A stretch of 64,000 bases of DNA from Tissierellales bacterium (GTDB lineage: Bacteria; Bacillota; Clostridia; Tissierellales; Tissierellaceae), in the NCBI GenBank assembly GCA_014360205.1, contig JACIXZ010000001.1, positions 152,137-216,136 of the forward strand, given 5' to 3'. Each line of letters opens with the position of its first letter. The stretch's first letter is position 1. Both the position numbers and the translations under genes were made by a program. Positions 44,925 to 55,994 of the stretch are shown here, in pieces. The notes under the pieces are model-generated. The model ran no database searches, was not told the DNA's origin, and saw only the letters and a list, made by a program, of their open reading frames with translations.

Positions 44925-45236
44925 ATGGCAAACAATCAAAAAATTAGAATTAGGTTAAAAGCTTATGATCATGAACTTTTAGACTCTTCAGCTCAAAAGA
45001 TAGTTGAGACAGCTAAGAGAACAGGTGCGACAGTATCTGGACCTATACCACTGCCAACAGAAAAGGAAATAGTAACAATCCTTAGAGCAGTTCATAAATA
45101 CAAGGACTCCAGAGAGCAATTTGAGCAAAGAACTCATAAAAGACTCATAGACATAATCAATCCTAATCAAAAAACAGTCGATTCATTAATGAAGCTGAAC
45201 TTGCCAGCAGGTGTAGATATTGAAATAAAACTATAG
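44925..45236 (+). CDS. rpsJ: Ribosomal protein S10
   Basis: 103 residues from ATG 44925 ([20 protein letters not shown]), the normal length, behind AAGGAGGG. The loop [18 protein letters not shown] is typical. S10 also serves as NusE in antitermination. It opens the S10-spc-alpha cluster and follows a long structured leader. Confidence 0.97.
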   Translation: MANNQKIRIRLKAYDHELLDSSAQKIVETAKRTGATVSGPIPLPTEKEIVTILRAVHKYKDSREQFEQRTHKRLIDIINPNQKTVDSLMKLNLPAGVDIEIKL

Positions 45237-45285
45237 AAATTTATATGATTGCTTAGGCAATCCGCTATAAAACGGAGGTGTAATG

Positions 45286-45912
45286 ATGAAAAATATATTA
45301 GGAAGAAAAATTGGAATGACTCAAATTTTTCTTGAAAATGGGGATGTTGTCCCAGTAACAGTTATAGAAGCTGGCCCTGTTTATGTGGTACAAAAAAAGA
45401 CAAAAGAAAAAGAAGGATACAATGCAATTCAAGTTGCATTCGGAGATGTCAACGAGAAAAAAGTAATTAAACCTATAAAAGGACACTTTGACAAAGCAAA
45501 TGTAGCTTATAAGAAATATTTAAGAGAATTTAAAGTTGAAAATCCAGATGAATTTGAAATCGGACAAGAGATCAAAGCAGATGTATTTTCAGTTGGAGAT
45601 AAAGTTGATGTAACTGGAACATCTAAGGGAAAAGGGACACAAGGTGTTATTAAAAGACACGGCTTTGGTAGAGGTAGAGAATCACATGGTTCTAAATTCC
45701 ACAGAATGCCTGGAGGTATGTCAGCAGGAACATATCCTGGAAGAGTTTTCAAAGGCCACAGAATGATGGGTAGAATGGGAAACGAAAGAGTAACAGCTCA
45801 AAATCTACAAGTGGTAAGAGTAGATGCAGATAAAAACTTACTTCTAGTAAAAGGAGCAGTTCCAGGACCTAAAAAGGGTTTAGTTATCATAAAAGAAACA
45901 GTTAAGAAGTAA
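45286..45912 (+). CDS. rplC: Ribosomal protein L3
   Basis: About 208 residues. [15 protein letters not shown] starts the protein; ATG 45286 has seven bases to GGAGG, and ATG 45283 is one codon earlier. The long central extension with [19 protein letters not shown] reaches the peptidyl-transferase region. A small stem GATTGC/GCAATC lies at 45247-45262 upstream. Confidence 0.96.
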   Translation: MKNILGRKIGMTQIFLENGDVVPVTVIEAGPVYVVQKKTKEKEGYNAIQVAFGDVNEKKVIKPIKGHFDKANVAYKKYLREFKVENPDEFEIGQEIKADVFSVGDKVDVTGTSKGKGTQGVIKRHGFGRGRESHGSKFHRMPGGMSAGTYPGRVFKGHRMMGRMGNERVTAQNLQVVRVDADKNLLLVKGAVPGPKKGLVIIKETVKK

Positions 45913-45936
45913 TTTTTTCAGGAAAGGAGGATTAAA

Positions 45937-46560
45937 ATGCCTAAAGTTAATGTTTATAATATAAACGGAGAAGTAGTAGAAGAAATGGAACTTAGCGATG
46001 ACATTTTCGGAATAGAGATAAATGAACACGCTGTTTATGAAGTAGTCAAAAACCAATTGGCTAACAAAAGACAAGGCACTCAATCTGCTAAAACTAGAGC
46101 AGAAGTAAGAGGCGGAGGAAGAAAACCTTGGAGACAAAAAGGGACTGGTAGGGCAAGACAAGGAAGCATCCGTTCACCACAATGGAAAGGTGGAGGAGTT
46201 GTATTTGCACCAAAACCAAGAGACTATAGCTATAGTGTTCCAAAGAAAGTTAAGAGATTAGCTTTAAAATCAGTATTGACTTCAAAAGTTGTAGAAAACG
46301 AAATGATAGTAGTCGATGATTTAAAGTTAAACGCACCAAAAACAAAAGAAATGATAAATATATTGAATAACTTGAAAGCCGATAAGAAAGCACTCATAGT
46401 AATTGATAAAAGAGATGAGAATGTAATTTTAGCAGCTAGAAATATACCTAATGTTCAAACTGCATATGTAAATACAATAAATGTATATGACATATTAAAA
46501 TACAATTCATTCATAATTACTAAAGAGGCTGTTAAAAAAGTGGAGGAGGTGTATGCATAA
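45937..46560 (+). CDS. rplD: Ribosomal protein L4
   Basis: 207 residues. The extended loop [19 protein letters not shown] (about 65-83) that lines the exit tunnel, next to the macrolide site, is intact. L4 is the known autogenous regulator of S10 operons in several bacteria, making it the prime candidate ligand of the leader upstream of rpsJ. The stop overlaps the rplW start by one base (TAATG). Confidence 0.96.
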   Translation: MPKVNVYNINGEVVEEMELSDDIFGIEINEHAVYEVVKNQLANKRQGTQSAKTRAEVRGGGRKPWRQKGTGRARQGSIRSPQWKGGGVVFAPKPRDYSYSVPKKVKRLALKSVLTSKVVENEMIVVDDLKLNAPKTKEMINILNNLKADKKALIVIDKRDENVILAARNIPNVQTAYVNTINVYDILKYNSFIITKEAVKKVEEVYA

Positions 46561-46850
46561 TGCAAATTCCACACGATATAATCATAAAGCCAATAATAAC
46601 TGAAAAAAGCATGGAAGATATGGAAGAAAGAAAATACACATTTGTTGTCGATAAACATGCAAACAAATCAGAAATAAAAAAGGCCGTAGAAAATATATTT
46701 GGAGTTAAAGTGGAAAAAGTAAACACTATGAACATGCTTGGAAAAGAAAAAAGACAAGGATATACAAAGGGAAGAAGACCAAGTTGGAAAAAGGCAATAG
46801 TGAAGTTAACTGAGGACTCTAAATCTATAGAATTCTTCGAAGGCATGTAA
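46560..46850 (+). CDS. rplW: Ribosomal protein L23
   Basis: 96 residues. [11 protein letters not shown]-type N terminus ([16 protein letters not shown]), [20 protein letters not shown] and the [13 protein letters not shown] tail are typical. It surrounds the tunnel exit and is the docking point for trigger factor and SRP. Translationally coupled to rplD. Confidence 0.96.
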   Translation: MQIPHDIIIKPIITEKSMEDMEERKYTFVVDKHANKSEIKKAVENIFGVKVEKVNTMNMLGKEKRQGYTKGRRPSWKKAIVKLTEDSKSIEFFEGM

Positions 46851-46877
46851 TTGTAAAACTAAAAGGAGGGAAAACAA

Positions 46878-47708
46878 ATGGGTATAAGAAAATTTAAACC
46901 TACTTCCCCTGCACTAAGACAGATGAGTGTTTCAACTTTTGAAGAAATTACCAAGACTGAGCCTGAAAAGTCACTATTGGTTAGTTTAAAAAGAGGCAGT
47001 GGAAGAAACGCCCAAGGAAGAATAACAATTCGACATAGAGGCGGCGGAGCTAAGAGAAAATATAGAATAATAGACTTTAAAAGAGATAAAGATGGTATTC
47101 CAGGAAAAGTAGCATCCATTGAATACGATCCAAATAGAACTGCTAATATAGCACTTATAAATTACGCAGATGGAGAAAAAAGATATATTATAGCTCCACA
47201 CAACTTAAAAGTTGGGGATGTAATTTATTCAGGTGAAGATGCAGATATTAAAGTAGGAAATGCACTTAAATTAAAAGACATTCCAGTAGGTACAACTATT
47301 CATAACATTGAATTAAAACCAGGCAAAGGTGCTCAGTTAGTTAGATCAGCTGGAGCTGAAGCTCAACTAATGGGTAAAGAAGGTAAATATGCTCAACTTA
47401 GATTGCCATCAGGGGAATTTAGACTAGTTCCAATTGAATGTAGAGCAACAATCGGACAAGTTGGAAATATAGACCATGAAAATATAACAATAGGAAAAGC
47501 TGGAAGAAAAAGACATATGGGAATTAGACCTACAGTTAGAGGGTCTGCTATGAACCCTGTAGATCACCCACACGGTGGTGGAGAAGGAAGAGCGCCAATA
47601 GGATTACCTTCACCAATGACACCATGGGGAAAACCAGCTTTAGGATATAAGACAAGAAAGAAAAACAAAAAATCCAACCAATATATAATTAGAAGAAGGA
47701 CAAAATAG
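46878..47708 (+). CDS. rplB: Ribosomal protein L2
   Basis: 276 residues. [22 protein letters not shown] (about 50-72) and the peptidyl-transferase-associated region [18 protein letters not shown] (about 221-238, with the conserved His) are intact. One of the best conserved ribosomal proteins; no oddities are visible. Confidence 0.98.
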   Translation: MGIRKFKPTSPALRQMSVSTFEEITKTEPEKSLLVSLKRGSGRNAQGRITIRHRGGGAKRKYRIIDFKRDKDGIPGKVASIEYDPNRTANIALINYADGEKRYIIAPHNLKVGDVIYSGEDADIKVGNALKLKDIPVGTTIHNIELKPGKGAQLVRSAGAEAQLMGKEGKYAQLRLPSGEFRLVPIECRATIGQVGNIDHENITIGKAGRKRHMGIRPTVRGSAMNPVDHPHGGGEGRAPIGLPSPMTPWGKPALGYKTRKKNKKSNQYIIRRRTK

Positions 47709-47732
47709 GAAATTGTGAAAGGAGGAAACGAA

Positions 47733-48020
47733 ATGGGCAGATCCTTAAAAAAAGGACCTTTCATTGATGACCACCTACTTAAAAAAGTAGAGGAACTCAA
47801 TAAAAATAATGAGAAAAAAGTAATTAAGACCTGGTCTCGCAGATCTACTATATATCCTCAATTAGTTGGACACACTATAGCTGTTCACGATGGGAGAAAG
47901 CATGTGCCTGTATATATAACAGAAGATATGGTAGGGCATAAGCTTGGAGAATTTGTATTAACAAGAACATTTAGAAGTCATGTAGATAAAACAGAAAAAT
48001 CATCAGGTGTAAAAAAATAA
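47733..48020 (+). CDS. rpsS: Ribosomal protein S19
   Basis: 95 residues from ATG 47733 ([18 protein letters not shown]) behind AAAGGAGG; an upstream in-frame start at 47715 covers that site and is rejected. [29 protein letters not shown] is the family core, in the 30S head with S13. Confidence 0.97.
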   Translation: MGRSLKKGPFIDDHLLKKVEELNKNNEKKVIKTWSRRSTIYPQLVGHTIAVHDGRKHVPVYITEDMVGHKLGEFVLTRTFRSHVDKTEKSSGVKK

Positions 48021-48038
48021 AGTGAAGGAGGTATAATC

Positions 48039-48374
48039 ATGGAAGCTAAAGCTGTAGCCAAATATGTTAGGATTTCACCACGAAAGGTCAATTTCATTTG
48101 TGCAGAAATCAGAGGCAAGCAAGTAGATGAAGCTCTTTCAATCTTAAAATTTACACCTAAAAGAGGTGCAAGAGAATTAGAAAAAGTGTTGAAATCTGCG
48201 ATAGCAAATGCCGAAAACAATTTTAACATGAACAGAGATGACCTTTATGTATATAAAGCATATGCCAACGATGGTCCAAGATTAAAAAGATATAGACCAA
48301 AAGCTAAAGGAATGGCATACCCTATATTAAAAAGGAGTAGTCACATCGGAGTTGTTGTAAAAGAACGTGAGTAA
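48039..48374 (+). CDS. rplV: Ribosomal protein L22
   Basis: 111 residues. [22 protein letters not shown] opens the globular part. The hairpin loop [18 protein letters not shown] reaches into the exit tunnel at the constriction with L4. It is the first of the tightly packed rplV-rpsC-rplP-rpmC genes. Confidence 0.97.
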   Translation: MEAKAVAKYVRISPRKVNFICAEIRGKQVDEALSILKFTPKRGARELEKVLKSAIANAENNFNMNRDDLYVYKAYANDGPRLKRYRPKAKGMAYPILKRSSHIGVVVKERE

Positions 48375-48391
48375 AAGGAGGGGAATGGTTA

Positions 48392-49063
48392 ATGGGTCAA
48401 AAAGTAAACCCACATGGTCTTAGGGTTGGCATTATAAAAGACTGGGATTCAAAATGGTATGCCAATGACAAGACTTTTAATGAATATTTAGTAGAAGACT
48501 ATAAAATTAGGGAATATCTTAAAAAAGAACTTTTTTTATCAGGTATATCTAGAACTGAAATCGAAAGAGCTGCAAACAAGATTAAAGTAACTATACACAC
48601 AGCAAAACCTGGCATGGTAATCGGTAAAGGTGGAGCGGGAGTAGAAGAATTAAGACAAAATTTAGAGAAAATGACTAACAAAAGCATAGCTGTTAACATA
48701 GAAGAAATTAAAGTACCAGAATTAGACGCTCAACTAGTAGCAGAAAACATAGCTTCTCAATTAGAAAGAAGAGTTACATTTAGAAGAGCCATGAAACAAG
48801 CTTTACAAAGAACAATGAGATCTGGAGCATTGGGAATCAAAACTCAAGTATCTGGAAGACTTGGTGGAGCAGATATGGCTAGAACTGAAGGATATAGCGA
48901 AGGAACAATACCTCTTCAAACACTTAGAGCTGATATAGATTATGGATTTGCTGAAGCAAATACAACTTACGGTAAAATCGGAGTTAAGGTTTGGATATAT
49001 AAAGGAGAGGTTCTTCCTACCAAAAAGAATGAAAAAATAGAAATCGAAGAAGCGACTGAATAA
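48392..49063 (+). CDS. rpsC: Ribosomal protein S3
   Basis: 223 residues. [22 protein letters not shown] begins it. The KH domain [16 protein letters not shown] (about 72-87) and the C-terminal domain with [25 protein letters not shown] are intact. It forms part of the mRNA entry helicase with S4 and S5. Confidence 0.97.
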   Translation: MGQKVNPHGLRVGIIKDWDSKWYANDKTFNEYLVEDYKIREYLKKELFLSGISRTEIERAANKIKVTIHTAKPGMVIGKGGAGVEELRQNLEKMTNKSIAVNIEEIKVPELDAQLVAENIASQLERRVTFRRAMKQALQRTMRSGALGIKTQVSGRLGGADMARTEGYSEGTIPLQTLRADIDYGFAEANTTYGKIGVKVWIYKGEVLPTKKNEKIEIEEATE

Positions 49064-49095
49064 TAAATATCGTCGTAGGAAGGAGGAAAGTAAAC

Positions 49096-49539
49096 ATGTT
49101 AATGCCTAAAAGAGTTAAACATCGTAAAGTTCAAAGAGGAAGAATGAAAGGCACAGCATCTAGAGGAAATCAAATAACATACGGAGAATTTGGGTTACAA
49201 GCACTAGAACCAGCATGGATAACTTCTAACCAAATAGAAGCTGCCAGAAGAGCAATGACTAGATATGTAAAAAGAGGCGGAAACATTTGGATTAAAATAT
49301 TTCCTGATAAACCAGTAACAGAGAAACCAGCTGAAACTCGTATGGGTTCAGGTAAAGGCTCTCCAGAATATTGGGTAGCAGTAGTAAAACCAGGAAGAAT
49401 ACTTTTCGAAATGGGTGGAGTATCAGAAGAAGATGCAAGAGAAGCAATGAGACTTGCTGCACATAAACTCCCAATTAAGACAAAGTTTGTAACACGTGAA
49501 GATACGCAAGATAAGGGTGGTGAAGCTAGTGAAAGCTAA
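49096..49539 (+). CDS. rplP: Ribosomal protein L16
   Basis: 147 residues. [19 protein letters not shown] start, [17 protein letters not shown] and the [10 protein letters not shown]-type segment are present. It organises the A site of the 50S subunit. It overlaps rpmC by 11 bases. Confidence 0.97.
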   Translation: MLMPKRVKHRKVQRGRMKGTASRGNQITYGEFGLQALEPAWITSNQIEAARRAMTRYVKRGGNIWIKIFPDKPVTEKPAETRMGSGKGSPEYWVAVVKPGRILFEMGGVSEEDAREAMRLAAHKLPIKTKFVTREDTQDKGGEASES

Positions 49540-49735
49540 AGAAATTCGCCAAATGTCGGATAAGGAATTAAATGCAAAATTATTAGATTTAAAGTCCGAG
49601 CTATTCAATTTGAGGTTTCAAATGGCAACAGGCCAACTAGACAATCCAATGAGGATAAATTCGGTTAAAAAAGATATAGCTCGTGTAAAGACAATCGCAC
49701 GTGAAAGAGAATTGTCCATAAGGAAGGAGGTTTAA
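49529..49735 (+). CDS. rpmC: Ribosomal protein L29
   Basis: 68 residues if started at GTG 49529 ([14 protein letters not shown]), the family's normal beginning, about nine bases after GGTGG. GTG 49520 is a second possibility; the open frame extends further but inside rplP. Two long helices with [18 protein letters not shown] and [11 protein letters not shown] are typical. Confidence 0.93.
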   Translation: MKAKEIRQMSDKELNAKLLDLKSELFNLRFQMATGQLDNPMRINSVKKDIARVKTIARERELSIRKEV

Positions 49736-49742
49736 TCTCTAA

Positions 49743-49997
49743 ATGGAAAGAGGAAATAGAAAGGTAAGAATTGGAACTGTAGTAAGTGACAAAATGGATA
49801 AAACTGTTGTAGTTGCCATAGAATCATTAGTTACTCATCCAATCTACAAGAAAAAAATCAGAAAAACTACAAAGTTTAAAGCTCACGATGAAAACAATGA
49901 ATGTAAAGTTGGAGATAAAGTAGAAATAATGGAGACTAGACCACTCAGCAAGGACAAGAGATGGAGAGTCACAGAAATAATAGAAAAAGCAAAATAA
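49743..49997 (+). CDS. rpsQ: Ribosomal protein S17
   Basis: 84 residues. [19 protein letters not shown] (about 9-27) and [20 protein letters not shown] are the OB-fold signatures. It binds 16S rRNA early in 30S assembly. Confidence 0.96.
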   Translation: MERGNRKVRIGTVVSDKMDKTVVVAIESLVTHPIYKKKIRKTTKFKAHDENNECKVGDKVEIMETRPLSKDKRWRVTEIIEKAK

Positions 49998-50024
49998 GTT
50001 ATTTAGCGAAGGGAGGTATTTTGA

Positions 50025-50393
50025 ATGATTCAAACCGAAACCCGTTTAAGAGTAGCTGACAATTCTGGTGCTAAAGAAGTTCTAGTTATCAGAGTATTAG
50101 GAGGCAACAATCAAAAATATGCAAATATCGGGGATGTAGTAGTTTGTACTGTCAAAAGTGCAACGCCTGGTGGAGTTGTAAAAAAAGGCCAAGTTGTTAA
50201 AGCGGTTATCGTTAGAACTAAAAGAGGGGTAAGGAGATCTGACGGTTCATATATAAAATTCGATGATAATGCAGTAGTAATTATTAAAGATGACAAAAAC
50301 CCAGTGGGGACTCGTATTTTTGGACCAGTAACAAGAGAATTAAGACGAGGAAATTATATGAAGATTATATCCTTGGCACCGGAAGTAATTTAA
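50025..50393 (+). CDS. rplN: Ribosomal protein L14
   Basis: 122 residues, canonical. [27 protein letters not shown] and the basic loop [25 protein letters not shown] are intact. It lies at the subunit interface and is the docking site of RsfS. Confidence 0.97.
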   Translation: MIQTETRLRVADNSGAKEVLVIRVLGGNNQKYANIGDVVVCTVKSATPGGVVKKGQVVKAVIVRTKRGVRRSDGSYIKFDDNAVVIIKDDKNPVGTRIFGPVTRELRRGNYMKIISLAPEVI

Positions 50394-50408
50394 GAGGAGG
50401 TGTAGAGC

Positions 50409-50723
50409 GTGAACATAAAAAGTGGAGACACAGTAGTTGTAATTTCAGGTAAAGATAAGGGAAAAACTGGGAAAGTAATGAAAGCTTTTCCTAGAGAAAA
50501 TAAGGTTATCGTTGAAGGTGTAAATATTGTAACAAGACATAAAAAACCTCAAGGGCCAACAAATCCTGGTGGAATTGTAAAATTCGAAGCGCCAATAAAT
50601 GCATCAAAGGTTATGTTCTATTGTTCAAAAGATAAAAAAGGAGTTAGAATAGGGCATAAATTTGAAGCTGATGGTACCAAGGTAAGAGTATGCAAAAAAT
50701 GTGGAGAAGTTTTAGATAAATAA
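50409..50723 (+). CDS. rplX: Ribosomal protein L24
   Basis: 104 residues from GTG 50409 behind GAGGAGGTG. The KOW motif GDTVVVISGKDKGKTGKV (about 6-23) is followed by VEGVNIVTRHKKP and a C-terminal CKKCGEV. An assembly initiator of the 50S subunit. Confidence 0.96.
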   Translation: MNIKSGDTVVVISGKDKGKTGKVMKAFPRENKVIVEGVNIVTRHKKPQGPTNPGGIVKFEAPINASKVMFYCSKDKKGVRIGHKFEADGTKVRVCKKCGEVLDK

Positions 50724-50743
50724 CAGTGAGAGGAGGTAAATAA

Positions 50744-51286
50744 ATGACTTCCAGATTAAAGATAAAGTACATGGAAGAAGTAGTTCCTGCCATGATGGAG
50801 AGGTTTAACTACAAAAACGTTATGGAAGTACCTAAATTAGAGAAAATCGTTATAAATATGGGAATAGGGGAAGCTAGAGACAATCCTAAGGTTTTAGAAT
50901 CAGCAGTAAATGAATTAGCACTTATTACAGGGCAAAGACCAGTAGTAACTAAAGCTAAAAAGTCCATTGCTAACTTTAAAGTTAGAGAAGGCATGAATGT
51001 TGGAGCTAAGGTAACACTTAGAGGAGAGAGAATGTACGACTTTTTAGATAAATTTATGAATATTGCCCTCCCTAGAGTAAGAGACTTTAGAGGCGTAAGT
51101 GATACATCATTTGATGGAAGAGGAAACTATGCGATTGGTGTAAAAGAGCAACTAATATTCCCAGAAATAGAGTACGATAAAGTTGAATCTATCAGAGGTA
51201 TGGATATAATAATCGTAACAAGTGCCAAAACAGACGAAGAAGCAAAAGTATTCTTAGAAAAAATGGGGATGCCTTTTAGAAAGTAA
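50744..51286 (+). CDS. rplE: Ribosomal protein L5
   Basis: 180 residues. [42 protein letters not shown] and the ending [11 protein letters not shown] are standard. It carries 5S rRNA and forms the B1b bridge to S13. Confidence 0.97.
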   Translation: MTSRLKIKYMEEVVPAMMERFNYKNVMEVPKLEKIVINMGIGEARDNPKVLESAVNELALITGQRPVVTKAKKSIANFKVREGMNVGAKVTLRGERMYDFLDKFMNIALPRVRDFRGVSDTSFDGRGNYAIGVKEQLIFPEIEYDKVESIRGMDIIIVTSAKTDEEAKVFLEKMGMPFRK

Positions 51287-51302
51287 AAAGGAGGGAAATA
51301 AT

Positions 51303-51488
51303 TTGGCTAAAAAATCAATGATAGCTAAACAACAAAGAAAACAAAAGTTTAGCTCACGTGAATACAATAGATGCAAGATTTGTGGAAGACCTCATGCTTA
51401 CTTGAGGAAATATGGTGTTTGCCGTATTTGTTTTAGAGAATTAGCATATAACGGGCAAATTCCAGGTGTTAAAAAAGCTAGTTGGTAA
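51303..51488 (+). CDS. rpsZ: Ribosomal protein S14, zinc type
   Basis: 61 residues from TTG 51303. The [20 protein letters not shown] segment gives two CxxC pairs, marking the short zinc-binding S14 rather than the longer zinc-free paralogue. It sits in the usual spc-operon place after rplE. Confidence 0.97.
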   Translation: MAKKSMIAKQQRKQKFSSREYNRCKICGRPHAYLRKYGVCRICFRELAYNGQIPGVKKASW

Positions 51489-51516
51489 AACTAACGTTTG
51501 AAAGGAGGTAACAACT

Positions 51517-51912
51517 ATGATGACAGATCCAATCGCAGATATGCTAACGAGAATCAGAAATGCTAACAGTGCAAAACACGATTCAGTTGATATACCAGCG
51601 TCAAAAATAAAGAAAGAAATCGCAAGGATTCTCTTAGAAGAGGGATTCATAAAGGGATTTGATGTTATAGACGATGGAAAGCAAGGAATCATAAGAATAG
51701 ATTTAAAATACGGTAAGAACGGTGAAAAGATAATCAGTGGAATAAAGAGAATATCTAAGCCGGGACTTAAAGTATATGCTAAGAACGAAGAACTACCTAG
51801 AGTTTTAGGTGGACTAGGAATAGCAATTATTTCTACTTCAAAAGGAATAATGACAGACAGACAAGCTAGAAAAGAAAATGTAGGCGGGGAAGTAATCTGC
51901 TACATTTGGTAA
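51517..51912 (+). CDS. rpsH: Ribosomal protein S8
   Basis: 131 residues. [23 protein letters not shown] begins it and the end [26 protein letters not shown] is typical. ATG 51517 and 51520 are adjacent; the second gives the commoner start. S8 is a known autogenous regulator of spc operons in other bacteria; no S8 site was recognised here. Confidence 0.97.
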   Translation: MMTDPIADMLTRIRNANSAKHDSVDIPASKIKKEIARILLEEGFIKGFDVIDDGKQGIIRIDLKYGKNGEKIISGIKRISKPGLKVYAKNEELPRVLGGLGIAIISTSKGIMTDRQARKENVGGEVICYIW

Positions 51913-51942
51913 TAAATGATTATTTGAATAGGAGGTGCACTC

Positions 51943-52482
51943 ATGTCAAGAATTGGGTTGAAGCCTATCAATATACCAAGTGGAGTAGAAATTAAAATAT
52001 CTGATAAGAACTTGGTAGAAGTAAAAGGCCCAAAAGGAAAATTAACAGAACAAATAAGTCCAGATATGGAAATAAAAATAGATAATGGAGTTTTGACAGT
52101 ATCCAGACCATCTGATCTAAAAAGACATAAATCTTTACATGGTCTTTCTAGAACATTAATAGCAAATATGATAACTGGAGTAACAGAAGGCTTTGAGAAG
52201 AGCCTAGACATAGTAGGAACAGGATATAGAGCAGCAAAACAAGGGAACAAATTAGTTCTTACTCTTGGTTATTCTCATCCAGTTGAATTAACAGATCCTG
52301 AAGGAATAACTGTAGAAGTACCAGCTCCAAACAAGATCATAGTAAAAGGAATCGAAAAACAAAAAGTTGGTAATTACGCAGCAAAAATTAGAGACTTAAG
52401 AAGACCTGAGCCATATAAGGGCAAAGGTATTAAATACTCAGATGAAGTTGTCAGACGTAAGGTCGGCAAGACTGGTAAGTAG
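51943..52482 (+). CDS. rplF: Ribosomal protein L6
   Basis: 179 residues with two homologous domains. [17 protein letters not shown] opens it; [25 protein letters not shown] (about 88-112) and [24 protein letters not shown] are standard. It sits near the GTPase centre. Confidence 0.97.
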   Translation: MSRIGLKPINIPSGVEIKISDKNLVEVKGPKGKLTEQISPDMEIKIDNGVLTVSRPSDLKRHKSLHGLSRTLIANMITGVTEGFEKSLDIVGTGYRAAKQGNKLVLTLGYSHPVELTDPEGITVEVPAPNKIIVKGIEKQKVGNYAAKIRDLRRPEPYKGKGIKYSDEVVRRKVGKTGK

Positions 52483-52498
52483 AAAGGAGTGAACAGAT

Positions 52499-52861
52499 TT
52501 GCTAAAGAAAATAGATAAAAACGAAAAAAGAAAAATTAGACATAGAAGAGTAAGGCAAAAGGTAAAAGGCACTCCTGTGAAACCAAGATTAAATGTCTAT
52601 AGAAGTACAAGTCATATTTATGCTCAAATAATAGATGATGTAAACGGAAATACTTTAGCACAAGCTTCAACACTTGACAAATCATTAAATTTGACATCAA
52701 CAAAAAACAAAGAAGCTGCTAGAGTAATAGGAGAAACAATTGCAAAAAGAGCAATGGAAAAAGGGATAACAGAAGTTGTCTTTGATAGAAGTGGATATAT
52801 TTATCATGGGAGAGTAAAAGAACTTGCTGAAGGAGCAAGAGAAGCAGGCCTTAAGTTCTAA
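52499..52861 (+). CDS. rplR: Ribosomal protein L18
   Basis: 120 residues from TTG 52499. [37 protein letters not shown] and [25 protein letters not shown] are the L18 signatures. It binds 5S rRNA together with L5. Confidence 0.96.
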   Translation: MLKKIDKNEKRKIRHRRVRQKVKGTPVKPRLNVYRSTSHIYAQIIDDVNGNTLAQASTLDKSLNLTSTKNKEAARVIGETIAKRAMEKGITEVVFDRSGYIYHGRVKELAEGAREAGLKF

Positions 52862-52878
52862 TAGAAGGAGGGGAATTA

Positions 52879-53385
52879 ATGGAACGTTCATTTATAGATG
52901 CAAGCGAATTAGATTTACAAGAAAGAGTTGTTAGCATAAATCGTGTTACTAAAGTTGTTAAGGGCGGTAGAAACTTTAGATTTAGTGCACTTGTAGTTGT
53001 AGGAGATGGGAATGGTCATGTTGGAGTAGGCATGGCTAAAGCTTTGGAAGTACCTGAAGCTATCAGAAAAGCTGTACAAGACGCTAAAAAACATATAATC
53101 GAAGTACCTCTAGTTGGAACTACAATTCCTCACGAAGTAACAGGGGTATTTGGTGCAGGAAGAGTGCTTTTAAAACCATCAAAAGAAGGTACTGGAGTTA
53201 TCGCAGGAGGCGCAGTTCGTGCAGTTTGTGAGTTAGCAGGAATTAAAGATATAAGAACAAAATCCCTCGGTACTAACAACCCTAGAAATGTTGTTAACGC
53301 TACAATAGAAGCTCTTAGCTCATTAAAAAGAGCAGAAGATGTTGCAAAATTGAGAGGGAAAACAGTAGAAGAATTATTCAGTTAG
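52879..53385 (+). CDS. rpsE: Ribosomal protein S5
   Basis: 168 residues. [42 protein letters not shown] covers the double-stranded-RNA-binding-like domain, and the second domain includes [14 protein letters not shown]. The VTKVVKGGR loop tied to spectinomycin sensitivity is of normal type. Confidence 0.97.
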   Translation: MERSFIDASELDLQERVVSINRVTKVVKGGRNFRFSALVVVGDGNGHVGVGMAKALEVPEAIRKAVQDAKKHIIEVPLVGTTIPHEVTGVFGAGRVLLKPSKEGTGVIAGGAVRAVCELAGIKDIRTKSLGTNNPRNVVNATIEALSSLKRAEDVAKLRGKTVEELFS

Positions 53386-53395
53386 GGGGAGAAAA

Positions 53396-53572
53396 ATGGC
53401 TACAATTAAAATAAAGCTTATTAAGAGTCCCGTTGGGAAACCTGAGAGCCAAAGAAAAGTTGTAGAAGCACTTGGATTCAGGAAAGTTAACCAAGTTATA
53501 GAAAAAAATGATACCCCTCAGATTAGAGGTATGATTAATAAAATTAACTACATGGTTGAAATAATAGACTAG
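53396..53572 (+). CDS. rpmD: Ribosomal protein L30
   Basis: 58 residues from ATG 53396 behind AGGGGGAGA. MATIKIKLIKSPVGKPESQRK, the block ALGFRKVNQVIEKNDTPQIRGMI and the ending MVEIID identify it. It lies between rpsE and rplO as expected. Confidence 0.96.
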   Translation: MATIKIKLIKSPVGKPESQRKVVEALGFRKVNQVIEKNDTPQIRGMINKINYMVEIID

Positions 53573-53589
53573 TAAAGGAGGTGTGCTAA

Positions 53590-54039
53590 TTGAAGCTAAA
53601 TAACATAAGACCAAATGCTGGCGGAGGTACTATGCCAAAGAAAAGACTTGGTAGAGGTATTGGATCAGGACACGGTAAAACATCCGGCAAAGGTCATAAA
53701 GGACAGAATGCGAGATCAGGAGGTGGCGTTAGACCGGGATTTGAAGGAGGTCAAATGCCTTTATTCAGAAGAACTCCAAAAAGAGGATTTACAAATATAT
53801 TTGCTAAAGAATATGCTATTGTAAATCTATCTGATTTAAATAGATTTGAAGAAAACACCGTCGTTACTCCAGAAATTCTATTAGAAGAGGGAATTGTAAA
53901 ATTAAATAAAAACAAAGTTGGAATAAAAATTCTTGGCGACGGAGAATTAGATGTTAAGCTTACGGTTAAAGCTCACAAATTTAGTAAATCTGCTGCTGAG
54001 AAAATCGAAGCTTGCGGGGGAAAGGCAGAGGTGATTTAG
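53590..54039 (+). CDS. rplO: Ribosomal protein L15
   Basis: 149 residues from TTG 53590 behind AAAGGAGGTG. The glycine-rich N terminus ([38 protein letters not shown]) threads into 23S rRNA. The stop is directly followed by the secY ATG. Confidence 0.97.
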   Translation: MKLNNIRPNAGGGTMPKKRLGRGIGSGHGKTSGKGHKGQNARSGGGVRPGFEGGQMPLFRRTPKRGFTNIFAKEYAIVNLSDLNRFEENTVVTPEILLEEGIVKLNKNKVGIKILGDGELDVKLTVKAHKFSKSAAEKIEACGGKAEVI

Positions 54040-55314
54040 ATGCTTACTACCTTGAGAGATGCATGGAAAATACCTGAACTTAGAAAGAAAATGATATTCA
54101 CCATGCTTATGCTAGGCGTTGTAAGATTAGGAGCGGCCATACCAGTTCCTTATATGAACAAAGAGATCATAAGAACAATATTTAATGCAAATCAAGGATC
54201 TATCTTGCAATTTTTAGACATGATGGCAGGTGGAACATTTAGTGAATTTAGTATATTTGCTGCTAACATATATCCATATATCACAGCATCCATCATCATT
54301 CAGCTTCTAACTATAGCCATTCCTAGACTAGAGGAATTAGCAAAAGAAGGAGAAGAAGGAAGAAAGAAAATAAATAGAATCACAAGATATAGTGCAATTG
54401 TGCTAGCTTTAGTGACAGCATCTGGTTATACATTCGGATTATTTAGATCCGCTTTAGAAACAACAAATGCAATGCAGAATGTAATTGTAATACTATCAAT
54501 GGTTGCTGGTACGGCATTTTTAATGTGGATAGGTGAATTAATTACAGAAAAAGGGATCGGAAACGGAATTTCACTATTAATTTTCATTGGGATAATAGCA
54601 AAACTACCTTCTGATTTTATTTCCAAATTTAGATTGGTACAAGCAGGACAAATTAGCATTATCTCGATGATTATATATTTAGTAATAATGTTATTGACTG
54701 TAGCATTTGTAGTAGCTCTTCAACAAGGAGAAAGGAAAATACCAGTACAATATGCTAAAAGAGTAGTAGGTAGAAAGATGTATGGAGGCCAAAATACACA
54801 TATACCAATCAAAGTATTAATGGCAGGGGTAATACCAGTAATATTTGCATCATCATTGTTGTCATTGCCTCAAACTATTTCTCTTTTCTGGAGTGGTGGA
54901 GTTTCAAACTGGATAACTAAATATCTTACACCACAAGGTACTGTAGGTTTGATAGTTTATCTAGTACTAAATGTTGTACTAATAATATTCTTCACATATT
55001 TTTATACTACAATACAATTTAACACTGTTGAATACTCAAAGAATTTGCAACAACATGGTGGATTTATACCTGGAATTAGACCAGGAAGGCCAACATCAGA
55101 TTATTTACAAAAGGTTGTAAATAGAATTACATTTGTAGGAGGAGTTTCATTAGCAATACTTGCCTCACTACCAATCCTTATATCGAGATTGATGGGAATG
55201 CAGGTCAACTTTAGTGGGACTGCTGTAATTATAGTTGTAGGTGTAGTTCTTGAAACTGTAAAACAAATCGAATCTCAAATGTTGATGAGACACTATAAAG
55301 GTTTCTTAAAATAA
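54040..55314 (+). CDS. secY: Preprotein translocase subunit SecY
   Basis: 424 residues with ten predicted transmembrane helices forming the protein-conducting channel. Early blocks are LGVVRLGAAIPVPY and GGTFSEFSIFAANIYPYITASIIIQLL; the plug region and the cytoplasmic loop IPVQYAKRVVGRKMYGGQNTHIPIKV and GGFIPGIRPGRPTSDYL that contact ribosome and SecA are intact. No spacer separates it from rplO (TAG-ATG). Confidence 0.97.
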   Translation: MLTTLRDAWKIPELRKKMIFTMLMLGVVRLGAAIPVPYMNKEIIRTIFNANQGSILQFLDMMAGGTFSEFSIFAANIYPYITASIIIQLLTIAIPRLEELAKEGEEGRKKINRITRYSAIVLALVTASGYTFGLFRSALETTNAMQNVIVILSMVAGTAFLMWIGELITEKGIGNGISLLIFIGIIAKLPSDFISKFRLVQAGQISIISMIIYLVIMLLTVAFVVALQQGERKIPVQYAKRVVGRKMYGGQNTHIPIKVLMAGVIPVIFASSLLSLPQTISLFWSGGVSNWITKYLTPQGTVGLIVYLVLNVVLIIFFTYFYTTIQFNTVEYSKNLQQHGGFIPGIRPGRPTSDYLQKVVNRITFVGGVSLAILASLPILISRLMGMQVNFSGTAVIIVVGVVLETVKQIESQMLMRHYKGFLK

Positions 55315-55333
55315 CTAATTAGGAGATGATGAA

Positions 55334-55978
55334 ATGAGGCTAATATTGTTGGGGCCGCCAGGAGCTGGGAAAGGAACACAGGCATCGGCGATTGTTAAAA
55401 GATACAATATCCCCCACATATCTACTGGAGATATATTTAGAATGAACATAAAGGAAAATACTCCTTTAGGGAAAGAGGTTAAACATTATTTGGATGCAGG
55501 CCTACTTGTCCCTGATGAACTTGTAGTAGACATCGTTAAGGATAGAATCAAAAAAAGCGATTGTAAAAATGGTTTTTTATTAGATGGATATCCAAGAACC
55601 ATAAAACAAGCTGAAGTTTTAGATGAAGAATTAGCTAAAATGGGGACTAAACTTGATGCTGCGATAAATATATTTCTGGATACACAGCTTCTAATCGAAA
55701 GAGCAGTTGGAAGAAGACTCTGTAAAAACTGCGGCGCTACTTACCACATTAAATTTCATCCTCCTAAACAACAAGGCATTTGCGATAAATGTGGCGGAGA
55801 ACTTTATCAAAGGGATGATGATAAAGAGGAAACAATAAAAAAGAGGATCGAAGTTTATATCAATCAAACAAAGCCTCTTATAGAGTATTATAAAAATAGA
55901 GAAATCCTTGTTAACATTGATGGATCACAGTCTATCGAGAACACATTTGATCAAATTATAAATGCTTTAGAAAAATAA
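55334..55978 (+). CDS. adk: Adenylate kinase
   Basis: 214 residues. It interconverts ATP + AMP and 2 ADP. Walker A LLGPPGAGKGTQA (about 4-16), AMP-site STGDIFR and DGYPRT are intact. The LID carries a zinc site, CKNCGATYH and CDKCGG, normal for Gram-positive forms. In many Firmicutes map follows; here a KOW-type gene does. Confidence 0.97.
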   Translation: MRLILLGPPGAGKGTQASAIVKRYNIPHISTGDIFRMNIKENTPLGKEVKHYLDAGLLVPDELVVDIVKDRIKKSDCKNGFLLDGYPRTIKQAEVLDEELAKMGTKLDAAINIFLDTQLLIERAVGRRLCKNCGATYHIKFHPPKQQGICDKCGGELYQRDDDKEETIKKRIEVYINQTKPLIEYYKNREILVNIDGSQSIENTFDQIINALEK

Positions 55979-55994
55979 AGAGGTGAAAACTATA

